From positions 1-22,590 of the forward strand of contig JAFONG010000093.1 in the NCBI GenBank assembly GCA_017418585.1: a DNA stretch of 22,590 bases. The letters are read 5' to 3'. Shown piece after piece: positions 8,073 to 14,734 of this stretch. The translations under genes were made by a program, and so were the position numbers. The notes below the pieces were generated by a model that saw nothing but the letters and a program-made list of their open reading frames with translations, made no database searches and was not told where the DNA came from. Positions within the stretch are counted from its first letter, which is position 1. Each line of letters starts with the position of its first letter. This stretch comes from Erysipelotrichaceae bacterium. GTDB lineage: Bacteria; Bacillota_I; Bacilli_A; Erysipelotrichales; Erysipelotrichaceae.

Positions 8073-8846
8073 ATGATCAATTATTCGCAGAATGAAAAAC
8101 AGTACCATATCGGCGTCAGCAGAGAAGATATCGGTGATTACGTCATCCTTCCGGGTGATCCGGGAAGATGCGAGAAGATCGCGAAATATTTCGATAATCC
8201 GGTGAAAGTCGGACAGAACAGAGAATATACGACTTATACGGGATATCTGAACGGTACAAAGGTATCGGTTTGCTCTACCGGTATCGGTGGACCTAGCGCT
8301 TCTATCGCTCTTGAAGAACTGGTAGCCTGCGGCGCTCATACTTTCATCAGAATCGGAACCTGCGGCGGCATGCAGCTGGATGTTAAATCCGGAGATGTCT
8401 GCGTTTCTACCGCTTCGATACGCATGGAAGGAACAACAAAAGAATATGCTCCGATCGAGTTCCCGGCTGTTGCCAATCTGGATGTAACCAACGCTCTGGT
8501 TGATGCCTGCAAGAAACTGAATCAGCCTTATCATGTCGGTGTTTCTCAGTCAAAGGATGCCTTCTATGGCCAGCACAGACCGGAAACGCTGCCAAACGGG
8601 GATGAACTTCTAAGAAAATGGAAGGCCTGGCTGGCACTTGACTGCAAGGTTTCGGAAATGGAATCGGCAGCTCTGTTTATTGTCGGACAGTATCTGCGTG
8701 TAAGAGTAGGCTCCTGCTTCCTGGTCGTAGCGAATCAGGAGAGAGCGGCTGCCGGTTTGGACAATCCGCAGGTTCATGATACGGACTGTGCAATCAGAGT
8801 GGCTGTTGAAGCGTTAAGAACACTGATTGATGAGGATAAGAAATAA
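8073..8846 (+). CDS. udp: uridine phosphorylase
   Basis: Uridine phosphorylase cleaves uridine (often also deoxyuridine) with phosphate to uracil and (deoxy)ribose-1-phosphate for salvage or carbon use. The nucleoside phosphorylase type I fold is indicated by LPGDPGRCEKIA near residue 27, the phosphate-binding STGIGGPSASIALEEL, RIGTCGGMQ and the nucleoside-binding EMESAALF. The F-x-GQHRPET segment, with its Gln and Arg, is typical of the uridine-specific group rather than purine phosphorylases. The 257-residue length fits. A near-perfect Shine-Dalgarno sits nine bases before the ATG. It overlaps the following membrane-protein gene by 17 bases. Confidence 0.92.
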   Translation: MINYSQNEKQYHIGVSREDIGDYVILPGDPGRCEKIAKYFDNPVKVGQNREYTTYTGYLNGTKVSVCSTGIGGPSASIALEELVACGAHTFIRIGTCGGMQLDVKSGDVCVSTASIRMEGTTKEYAPIEFPAVANLDVTNALVDACKKLNQPYHVGVSQSKDAFYGQHRPETLPNGDELLRKWKAWLALDCKVSEMESAALFIVGQYLRVRVGSCFLVVANQERAAAGLDNPQVHDTDCAIRVAVEALRTLIDEDKK

Positions 8847-9351
8847 ACAATTATACATTCTGAATGTCGTTGCCGCTGTCCTTCTGCTGATTCCTTTAGG
8901 CAGACTGCAGCTGTTCAATGAAAACTATTCCACCCTTAGTTTAAACACTAGGGGTTATTTATATCTGCTTATGACAGGTATTCTGTGCGGTCTGACGCTG
9001 GCGTATGAAACTTCTGCAATCGGCGGTAAGAAGCGTGCCGTCTGGATCTTCCTGGGACTGTTTCTAGGCACTTTAATCCCACATCATTATCCCTACGATC
9101 TACAGGGAAATATCCATCTGTTTCTTGCCTATTCCGGTTTCTGCATCATGATAGGAGTCACTTATCTGAATCTGTTTCAGAGTTACAGAAAAAGACTTAC
9201 CAATATCTATGTGTTGTCTCTTGCTGCTGCCTTTGTGCTTTATCTGCAGGCAGGAATGGTAAATACGCTCAGTGAACTGATCATCATGTCCGCAACGCTG
9301 GGCGTTAATCTTTTACTGTACATCAAAAAACAGGATCACTCCTGTTTCTGA
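8830..9351 (+). CDS. small polytopic membrane protein of unknown function
   Basis: I do not recognise this family. The 173-residue protein has about six hydrophobic segments (roughly residues 6-27, 36-58, 68-87, 94-118, 126-145, 150-168) joined by short loops, the longer ones basic or aromatic (for example HHYPYDL). The most likely start is the ATG at 8830 inside the end of udp, with a TTG immediately before it; only a weak purine stretch precedes it, so translation is probably coupled to udp. Co-expression with a nucleoside phosphorylase may hint at a role linked to nucleoside use, but the sequence gives no direct support for transport. The 3' end overlaps the convergent folD by 16 bases. 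Confidence 0.7.
   Translation: MRIRNKQLYILNVVAAVLLLIPLGRLQLFNENYSTLSLNTRGYLYLLMTGILCGLTLAYETSAIGGKKRAVWIFLGLFLGTLIPHHYPYDLQGNIHLFLAYSGFCIMIGVTYLNLFQSYRKRLTNIYVLSLAAAFVLYLQAGMVNTLSELIIMSATLGVNLLLYIKKQDHSCF
9325..9347. terminator. bidirectional terminator at the folD / membrane-protein convergence
   Basis: An eight-base-pair stem, AAACAGGA (9328-9335) with TCCTGTTT (9340-9347), encloses the four-base loop TCAC. Six A residues at 9325-9330 become a U tract on the minus strand, making it a good terminator for the folT-fhs-fchA-folD operon. It overlaps the coding ends of both convergent genes. Confidence 0.7.
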
Positions 9352-10196
9352 CTTCTTATGCAGGCCTCGATCACATGCTGACAAAGGATGGATACGGTAA
9401 CTGAACCGACGCCTCCCGGAACCGGTGTGATCCTTTTTACATTTGCTTCAACCTGATCAAACAGCACATCACCGCAAAGTTTCTGTTTTTCTTCATTCCA
9501 TCCTATTCCGACATCGATGACGGTCTGGTTTTCATTCACGTAATCCGGCGTGATGGATTCCATCTGTCCCGTTGAACATATGAGTATATCGGCTTTTGAC
9601 GCGATCTGAGCAGTGTTTCTTGTGCGGGTATGGCAGATCGTAACGGTAGCGTTCTGTTTCATCAGAAGCATAGAAACGGGTCTGCCGATGATCAGCGATC
9701 TTCCCAGGACTACGACATTGCTTCCTACTACACGAATCTTATAATAATTCAGGATCTCCATGACAGCCTGTGCCGTACATGGAGCAAATCCCAGACTTTT
9801 ACCGGTAAACACCCCAGCAAGAGAGAGATCGCCGCAGCCATCGACATCTTTTGACGGATCGATGCTGTTTCTGAGAACTTCATCGTCAAATCTTCCAGGT
9901 AAAGGCCGGAAGACCAGGATACCGTGGATCATGGGGTCTTCATTGGCTTTCTGCAGCTTCTGATAGAATTCGTCTTCTGATACATCCTCAGGAAAGACAT
10001 AAGATACCATTCTGATCCCGGTTTTTTCACATTTCTTCTGAATGCCTCTTTCATAGGAAAGATCATCATCATATTCACCGACACGGAAAACGGCCAAAGC
10101 AGGGTTTATGCTTTTTTCTTTTAAAGATGCTGTTTTTTCGCAGATCTTCAGATCGATCGCATCAGCAACCGGTTTCCCTTTTAACAGATCAGCCAT
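9336..10196 (-). CDS. folD: FolD-family methylenetetrahydrofolate dehydrogenase, cyclohydrolase residues missing
   Basis: FolD normally oxidises 5,10-methylene-THF to methenyl-THF (NADP or NAD) and hydrolyses that to 10-formyl-THF in the same active site. Family features are clear: the active-site Tyr at residue 48, KDVDG at 116-120, the Rossmann segment VVVLGRSLIIGRPVSMLL, VIDVGI, and the C-terminal TPVPGGVGSVTVSIL signature. Aligned with E. coli FolD, Tyr50 is kept (Y48) and Asp121 is kept (D119), but the catalytic Lys54 is Ile52 and Gln98 of VQLPLP is Phe96 in VFRPLP. Both lost residues are known to matter for cyclohydrolase activity. I infer a monofunctional dehydrogenase, with FchA next door supplying the cyclohydrolase. 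Start ATG at 10196 overlaps fchA by eight bases, with an AAGAGG site about seven bases upstream. Length 286 is normal. Confidence 0.9.
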   Translation of the reverse strand: MADLLKGKPVADAIDLKICEKTASLKEKSINPALAVFRVGEYDDDLSYERGIQKKCEKTGIRMVSYVFPEDVSEDEFYQKLQKANEDPMIHGILVFRPLPGRFDDEVLRNSIDPSKDVDGCGDLSLAGVFTGKSLGFAPCTAQAVMEILNYYKIRVVGSNVVVLGRSLIIGRPVSMLLMKQNATVTICHTRTRNTAQIASKADILICSTGQMESITPDYVNENQTVIDVGIGWNEEKQKLCGDVLFDQVEANVKRITPVPGGVGSVTVSILCQHVIEACIRSQKQE

Positions 10197-10806
10197 TGGT
10201 CAGCCTCTTACAGATATCATCGTAAATATTCAAAGCCATGACGGAGTACTCATCCAGCAGTGCAACCGCTTCTTTCTCCATCTTTTCAGCATATTCTCTG
10301 TCCTTCATCAGACTGGTATTGACCAGAATGTTGACATAGGCAGCATACAGGGTTCCCTGCGCCAGCATTACGCTGCTTGCGGCATCCGAAACGGAAATCC
10401 TGGAACCGATTACGGCAAGACGTTCATCCAGTTCTATGATCCTGGTACAGTATTTCAGAATCAATAAAGGAGGATCTGCGGCATTCCTCAAACACTGTTC
10501 CAGTTTTTCTTCATAGCCGTCACTGTCTTTCGGCATGGCGTAGGTTTCAGCAAGAGGTTTAAACGCTTCCTGATCCTTTCTGATGCAGTCTAAAAGATTG
10601 ATCCTGAGGATATCCAGTTCTTTACGGATATCCGTGAGTTCAAAGGTGTATTCCAGATATTTCTTTTTCCCGATGGTAAGGTTCGTAACCATTTCCGCCA
10701 GTGCTGCAGCCAAGGAACCGCAAAGGGCGGAAACAGATCCGCCTCCGGGTACAGGATCTTTACCGGCAGTAAGCTGAGTGAATTCCTTTAACGAAATGTT
10801 TTCCAT
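10189..10806 (-). CDS. fchA: FchA-like methenyltetrahydrofolate cyclohydrolase / formiminotetrahydrofolate cyclodeaminase family
   Basis: The protein matches the cyclodeaminase domain family, whose free-standing bacterial members act as methenyl-THF cyclohydrolase (FchA) or formimino-THF cyclodeaminase. The family signature PVPGGGSVSALCGSLAAALAEMV begins at residue 18 and is followed by the helical body (residues 40-200) expected for the fold; 205 residues is the usual length. No histidine- or glutamate-formiminotransferase gene is adjacent. Instead it sits between fhs and folD, which favours the cyclohydrolase role in the formate-to-methylene-THF route. It starts two bases after the fhs stop with an AGGA site inside the end of fhs, and overlaps folD by eight bases, so the three genes form a tight translational unit. 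Confidence 0.88.
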   Translation of the reverse strand: MENISLKEFTQLTAGKDPVPGGGSVSALCGSLAAALAEMVTNLTIGKKKYLEYTFELTDIRKELDILRINLLDCIRKDQEAFKPLAETYAMPKDSDGYEEKLEQCLRNAADPPLLILKYCTRIIELDERLAVIGSRISVSDAASSVMLAQGTLYAAYVNILVNTSLMKDREYAEKMEKEAVALLDEYSVMALNIYDDICKRLTNG

Positions 10807-10808
10807 AA

Positions 10809-12479
10809 TCAGAACAGTCCTGTGATAACGCCATTCTCATCGACGTCGATCTTTTCTGCGGCAGGGACTTTAGGCAGACCCGGCATGGTCATGATCTCAC
10901 CGGTAAGCGCCACGATGAAACCGGCTCCCGCCGAGACCTTGATATTTCTGATGACGATATTGAAATCTCTTGGAGCACCCAGTTTTGTCTGATCATCAGA
11001 GAAAGAATACTGTGTCTTTGCCATGCAGATCGGCAGATTGCCGAATCCCAGATCTTCCAGCTGCCTGATCTGCTTTGGAACGTTTCCAGGAAGGTGGATG
11101 CCGTCGGCATGGTAGATCTTTCTGACGATGGTTTCCAGTTTCTCCTTGATTGAAAGATCAAGATCGTAGGCATAAGTGAAATCATTAGGCTGATCGCAGA
11201 GTCTGACGACTTCTTCTGCCAGGACTTTTCCGCCTTCGCCGCCTTTTGCCCATACTTCACTCAGCGCAACGTTTACGCCAAGTTCCCTGCATTTATCCTC
11301 GATCAGCTTCAGTTCAGCCTCACAGTCGCTAGGGAAACGGTTTATCGCCACGACACATGGAAGCTTAAAGACGTTTTTAATGTTGTCTACATGCTGAAGC
11401 AGATTCGGAAGGCCTTTCTCCAATGCTTCAAGATTCTCTTGATTCAGCTGATCCTTTGCGACGCCGCCATGATGTTTCAGCGCTCTGACGGTGGCGACTA
11501 TGACGACCGCATCAGGTTTTAATCCTGCCATACGGCATTTGATATCCAGGAACTTTTCCGCACCGAGATCGGCACCGAATCCCGCTTCCGTAACGGCATA
11601 ATCGCCTAGTTTCAGGGCAAGCCTTGTAGCGGTAACGGAGTTGCATCCATGGGCAATGTTGGCGAACGGTCCGCCATGGATAAAGGCAGGCGTTCCTTCC
11701 AGAGTCTGAACGAGATTCGGTTTCAAGGCATCTTTCAATAATGCCGCCATGGCACCCTGAGCTTTCAGCTGACCTGCCGTTACAGGTTCATTGTCATAGG
11801 TATATCCGACGACGATTCTTGACAGTCTTTCTTTCAGATCGGCAATATCGGATGCCAGACAAAGCACCGCCATGACTTCCGACGCTACGGTAATGTCGAA
11901 GCCATCCTGTCTCGGTGTACCGTCTGTCCTGTTGCCTAGACCGTCAATGATATTTCTAAGCTGTCTGTCGTTCATGTCGACAGCTCTTCTCCAGGTGATC
12001 CTCCTTGGGTCGATATTCAAGGCATTCCCCTGCTGAATGTGATTGTCCAGCATGGCCGCCAGCAGGTTGTTTGCAGCACCGATCGCATGGAAATCACCGG
12101 TAAAATGCAGGTTGATATCTTCCATTGGCACGACTTGCGCGTAGCCGCCTCCGGCTGCTCCGCCCTTGATACCGAAAACGGGACCTAACGAAGGTTCTCT
12201 TAAGGCAACTACCGATTTCTTGCCGATCTTTCTTAAGCCGTCAGCCAGACCGACTGTAGTGGTTGTCTTTCCTTCACCGGCGGGGGTAGGAGTGATCGCT
12301 GTAACCAGGATCAGCTTGCCATCCGGCTTATCCTTTAAATCCTTCAAAAGCCTGTAATCGACTTTGGCCTTGTAGTTCCCATACAGTTCCAGGTATTCTT
12401 CCGGAATTCCGAGTTTTTCGCCGATAACGGTAATCTTTTCTTTTTTGCAGGACTGAGCGATCTGAATATCAGTTAGCAC
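10809..12479 (-). CDS. fhs: formate-tetrahydrofolate ligase
   Basis: This enzyme makes 10-formyl-THF from formate, ATP and THF, feeding purine and formyl-methionine synthesis, or runs in reverse for ATP in anaerobes. The P-loop TPTPAGEGKTTTT is at residues 63-75. EPSLGPVFGIKGGAAGGGYAQV, the INLHFTGDFHAI segment and the C-terminal GEIMTMPGLPK are near-invariant family motifs. The 556-residue length is standard. The start is a GTG at 12479 with TGAGGAA about seven bases upstream, giving MLTDIQIAQS. It follows the folT-like gene by 40 bases on the same strand with no strong promoter between them, so it is probably the second gene of the operon. Confidence 0.97.
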   Translation of the reverse strand: MLTDIQIAQSCKKEKITVIGEKLGIPEEYLELYGNYKAKVDYRLLKDLKDKPDGKLILVTAITPTPAGEGKTTTTVGLADGLRKIGKKSVVALREPSLGPVFGIKGGAAGGGYAQVVPMEDINLHFTGDFHAIGAANNLLAAMLDNHIQQGNALNIDPRRITWRRAVDMNDRQLRNIIDGLGNRTDGTPRQDGFDITVASEVMAVLCLASDIADLKERLSRIVVGYTYDNEPVTAGQLKAQGAMAALLKDALKPNLVQTLEGTPAFIHGGPFANIAHGCNSVTATRLALKLGDYAVTEAGFGADLGAEKFLDIKCRMAGLKPDAVVIVATVRALKHHGGVAKDQLNQENLEALEKGLPNLLQHVDNIKNVFKLPCVVAINRFPSDCEAELKLIEDKCRELGVNVALSEVWAKGGEGGKVLAEEVVRLCDQPNDFTYAYDLDLSIKEKLETIVRKIYHADGIHLPGNVPKQIRQLEDLGFGNLPICMAKTQYSFSDDQTKLGAPRDFNIVIRNIKVSAGAGFIVALTGEIMTMPGLPKVPAAEKIDVDENGVITGLF

Positions 12480-12519
12480 AGCAGTTTCCTCACTTTCTTA
12501 TATGATGTATGATACCGGT

Positions 12520-13047
12520 CTATTCCCGGTTGAGCTGTTTTTTCAGGAATGTCAGCAGTTTAGGCAGAGCCAGGCTGTAGATGAATGACAGAATGATGCC
12601 GACAGCGATCTTAAGGATCACATTTCCGAATACCAGAGCATACGAATAGTAGCCGAACAGTTTCGAGTCGACATAGAGTGCCAGGATGTTTAATGCCGTT
12701 ACCAGCAGGGCACTGAGTGATGTAATGAACGCTGTTTCGACAAAGCTGAAAGAAAAGCCTTTCCTCTTCGCATATAAACCGACAAGCAGCCCGCTTAAGG
12801 CATGCGGCAGTATCCATAAAGGAGTCGTGGCAGTGATTCCATAACCCGAGAATAAAAGCTGGTAGATGAACGAACCGATGCCCCCAACATACAGGCCATC
12901 CAATGGACCAAACAGAAGACCGGCAACGAGAATCGGAAAAGCTTCAAATGTAAACTTGAAATTGGCGACTTTGACCGGTGTCATGATGCTCAAAACGACA
13001 TAGAGCGCCATCAGCATGGAAATTGTAGTTAATCTCCTGGTGTTCAT
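12520..13047 (-). CDS. folT: ECF transporter S component, folate family (FolT-like)
   Basis: This is a small hydrophobic protein (175 residues, about six membrane segments) with the features of vitamin-binding S components of energy-coupling-factor transporters. These include an N-terminal basic TRRLTT leading into ALYVVLS, the FEAFPILVAGLLFGPLDGLYVGG segment and the GYGITATTPLWILPHALSGLLVGLY stretch seen in folate-family S components. It would bind folate outside and use a shared EcfA/A'/T module encoded elsewhere; none is in this window. Being first in an operon with fhs, fchA and folD supports a folate substrate. The ATG lies seven bases after TATAAT with no ribosome binding site, so it is predicted leaderless, and there is no room for a THF riboswitch. 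Substrate assignment is less sure than the ECF-S call. Confidence 0.78.
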   Translation of the reverse strand: MNTRRLTTISMLMALYVVLSIMTPVKVANFKFTFEAFPILVAGLLFGPLDGLYVGGIGSFIYQLLFSGYGITATTPLWILPHALSGLLVGLYAKRKGFSFSFVETAFITSLSALLVTALNILALYVDSKLFGYYSYALVFGNVILKIAVGIILSFIYSLALPKLLTFLKKQLNRE

Positions 13048-13054
13048 ATTATCA

Positions 13055-13060
13055 ATTATA
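13055..13060 (-). promoter_or_regulatory. -10 element of leaderless folT-like operon promoter
   Basis: TATAAT on the minus strand ends seven bases before the ATG at 13047, placing the expected start site at or next to the start codon. The spacer TGATAAT has no Shine-Dalgarno sequence. The -35 position falls within the hairpin of the upstream terminator and does not match TTGACA. Confidence 0.65.
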
Positions 13061-13064
13061 ATAT

Positions 13065-13084
13065 AAAAACCTCTTTAACAGAGG
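13065..13084 (-). terminator. short intrinsic terminator after the Fic-like gene
   Basis: On the minus strand CCTCT pairs with AGAGG around the loop GTTAA, followed by five U residues. The stem is only five base pairs. The hairpin begins right after the Fic-like stop codon (13086-13088) and its U tract runs straight into the -10 region of the folT-like promoter. Confidence 0.55.
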
Positions 13085-13085
13085 C

Positions 13086-13649
13086 TTAGTGATCGAGTTT
13101 AGGACCTTTGATACAGTATTTGTAGATCCAGTCCTTGATGTCGTAATCCTTATTGTTTTTGTATTCCTTAAGTTTCTCTCTGAATACGTCCTTGTTGTTT
13201 TCCGTAACGGTAATAATACCGCACCCGGAATCGATCATGATCTTGTTGGCGAACATGAGAGCTGCTCTGACATCGCCGTCCGAGAAGAGCCTTTTATCCA
13301 GAATATAAAGCATTACATCGATCGCAATTTCGGTGTTGGCCTTGGCCGGCTGGTTGATCATCTCGTTCAGTTCAATGATCTGCTGCTCCGTAAGTTCCGA
13401 CTTGATGCCGCTGTCCAGGTTTTTCATCAGCGTTTCGTGCAGAGTCAAAAGACATCTGTAGTCGTTCTCTACATCCTGACGTTCCATGATATACTCGTAA
13501 GCTTCTTCAAAATTCTTCTTTGCCGTTTCTCTTAATGGATCCTCATCGCTGTATCTTGACAGTGCAATACTGTTCCTGATGAAAGCGTCCAGATGATCCC
13601 TGATATATCGGATATTCTGCGCTCTGCTAAGGGTATACTTATTGATCAT
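13086..13649 (-). CDS. degenerate Fic/DOC-fold protein
   Basis: Residues 105-180 resemble the Fic core: a helix leading into KRLFSDGDVRAALMFANKIM (119-138), then GCGIITV, F-x-x-x-L and DWIYKYCIKG, the usual order in Fic proteins of the LFWDGNKRT subgroup. The canonical HPFxxGNGR motif is badly eroded: His is R120, Pro is L121, Asn is D126 and Gly is V127; Phe122, Gly125 and Arg128 remain. Classical AMP transfer needs the His, so the protein is probably not a normal AMPylator. The N-terminal 100 residues are helical and open with YTLSRAQNIRYI, as in related Fic proteins. The ATG at 13649 has a good GAGAGGAA site, so I prefer it over longer forms; length is then 187. It is divergent from the ATP-grasp gene. 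Alternative: a Fic-derived regulator or antitoxin-like protein. Confidence 0.65.
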   Translation of the reverse strand: MINKYTLSRAQNIRYIRDHLDAFIRNSIALSRYSDEDPLRETAKKNFEEAYEYIMERQDVENDYRCLLTLHETLMKNLDSGIKSELTEQQIIELNEMINQPAKANTEIAIDVMLYILDKRLFSDGDVRAALMFANKIMIDSGCGIITVTENNKDVFREKLKEYKNNKDYDIKDWIYKYCIKGPKLDH

Positions 13650-13670
13650 GGCTTTTCCTCTCTTAACCAT

Positions 13671-13676
13671 ATTATA
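13671..13676 (-). promoter_or_regulatory. -10 element for the Fic-like gene
   Basis: TATAAT on the minus strand lies 21 bases before the Fic-like ATG. A start near 13664 leaves a short leader with a GAGAGGAA ribosome binding site. No -35 consensus was seen. Confidence 0.5.
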
Positions 13677-13708
13677 AACTAAGAGAAGCACTAACAGGCG
13701 CTTTTTTG

Positions 13709-13714
13709 TATAAT
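13709..13714 (+). promoter_or_regulatory. -10 element of leaderless ATP-grasp promoter
   Basis: A perfect TATAAT, preceded by TTTTTTG, is separated from the ATG at 13721 by six bases (ATTGAT). No Shine-Dalgarno sequence and no -35 match are present, so the mRNA is predicted to start at the start codon. Confidence 0.7.
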
Positions 13715-13720
13715 ATTGAT

Positions 13721-14731
13721 ATGGCATCCATTTTCGAGAGATTTGAATTATCCAGCATCGAAAGAATGCTGAACAACGCAAAAGAAGTGCACAGGTATTC
13801 CGGCAAGCCTGTTTTTATGATTCTGATCGACATGGCAAGGTGTATCCTGAAGGATCATGTAGGCTACATGGAATACAATCTGTTCCATTTTGTCGGAAAA
13901 CCGCAAAAAGACCGCGATACTTATGTGAACTTCGATTATTCCCAGTCTTTGTTCAAGACGCTGAATGATCCGGAATACAGGGAACTGTTTAATGATAAGC
14001 TGAAGTTCAACCGGATCTTTGCGGATCTGCTGGGAAGGGAATTTCTGGATATATCCGCTTCTTCCTATGAGGATTTTGAGAAGTTCTGCAAGGGAAAGAA
14101 CCGTTTCTTTACCAAACCTGCGGATTCCTGCTCCGGACAAGGGATATACAGAAACATCGAAATAAACCAGGATTCTGATCTTCAGGAGATTTATGCCTAT
14201 CTGAAAGAAAACAGACTGTTTGTGGAAGATTCCATTATTCAGAACGAACAGATGAATCTGCTGAATCCTTATTCGATCAATACCGTCAGAGTAACCACTT
14301 TACTGGACAAAAACGATGTTCCGCATATCATGTATGTCATTCAGCGGATCGGAACCAGTGAGCTTCCCGTAGACAACGTCGGTGCAGGAGGGATCTATAC
14401 CGTATTGTCGGACGAGGGTGAGATCATCCATCCATGCTGGTCGGACAAGACGATTTCTACTTATACGGAACATCCTTTGAGCGGGATGAAACTGATCGGT
14501 TTCAAGGTACCGTATTTCAAGGAAGCGCTGGAACTATGCAAGAAAGCCGCTCTGCTTGAAAAACACATCCGTTATGTCGGATGGGACATTGCAATCACGG
14601 AAAAAGGACCGCTGATCGTAGAAGGCAATCCGCTTCCAGGCTACGATATGCCGCAGAACTACTTCGTAACAGGAAAAGACAGAGGCCTGAAACCGGAATT
14701 CGAAAAGATCCTGCATCATGATCAGGAGTAA
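13721..14731 (+). CDS. sugar-transfer-associated ATP-grasp family protein
   Basis: The protein matches the ATP-grasp group often found near cell-surface sugar-transfer genes (ATPgrasp_ST type). Visible features are FFTKPADSCSGQGIYR (about residues 125-140, the glycine-rich nucleotide loop), LFVEDSIIQNEQMNLLNP (hinge and acidic region, about 165-183), SINTVRVTTLL, and the C-terminal metal-binding VGWDIAITEKGPLIVEGNPLPG near 283-304 with Asp, Glu and Asn ligands. ATP-grasp enzymes join a carboxylate to an amine or thiol using ATP; the substrate here is unknown and no glycosyltransferase is adjacent. A TTG 15 bases upstream could extend the frame, but the ATG at 13721 directly follows a -10 element, so I prefer it and 336 residues. 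The following gene starts four bases after the stop with its AGGAG inside this gene. Confidence 0.75.
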   Translation: MASIFERFELSSIERMLNNAKEVHRYSGKPVFMILIDMARCILKDHVGYMEYNLFHFVGKPQKDRDTYVNFDYSQSLFKTLNDPEYRELFNDKLKFNRIFADLLGREFLDISASSYEDFEKFCKGKNRFFTKPADSCSGQGIYRNIEINQDSDLQEIYAYLKENRLFVEDSIIQNEQMNLLNPYSINTVRVTTLLDKNDVPHIMYVIQRIGTSELPVDNVGAGGIYTVLSDEGEIIHPCWSDKTISTYTEHPLSGMKLIGFKVPYFKEALELCKKAALLEKHIRYVGWDIAITEKGPLIVEGNPLPGYDMPQNYFVTGKDRGLKPEFEKILHHDQE

Positions 14732-14734
14732 TGT

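Noticed and set aside
12514..12531. Hairpin ACCGG...CCGGT between the folT-like gene and fhs
   Set aside because: Only five base pairs and no U tract follow it; read-through into fhs is more likely than termination.
13683..13707. AAGC...GCTT hairpin followed by T6 upstream of the ATP-grasp gene
   Set aside because: The stem is four base pairs with a mismatch and no plus-strand gene lies upstream to be terminated.
13706..13720. TTG start that would add five residues to the ATP-grasp protein
   Set aside because: It overlaps the -10 element, which would then be untranscribed DNA; the ATG at 13721 is the better start.
13650..13781. Longer N terminus for the Fic-like protein
   Set aside because: It would run across the divergent promoter region, and the ATG at 13649 has a good ribosome binding site.
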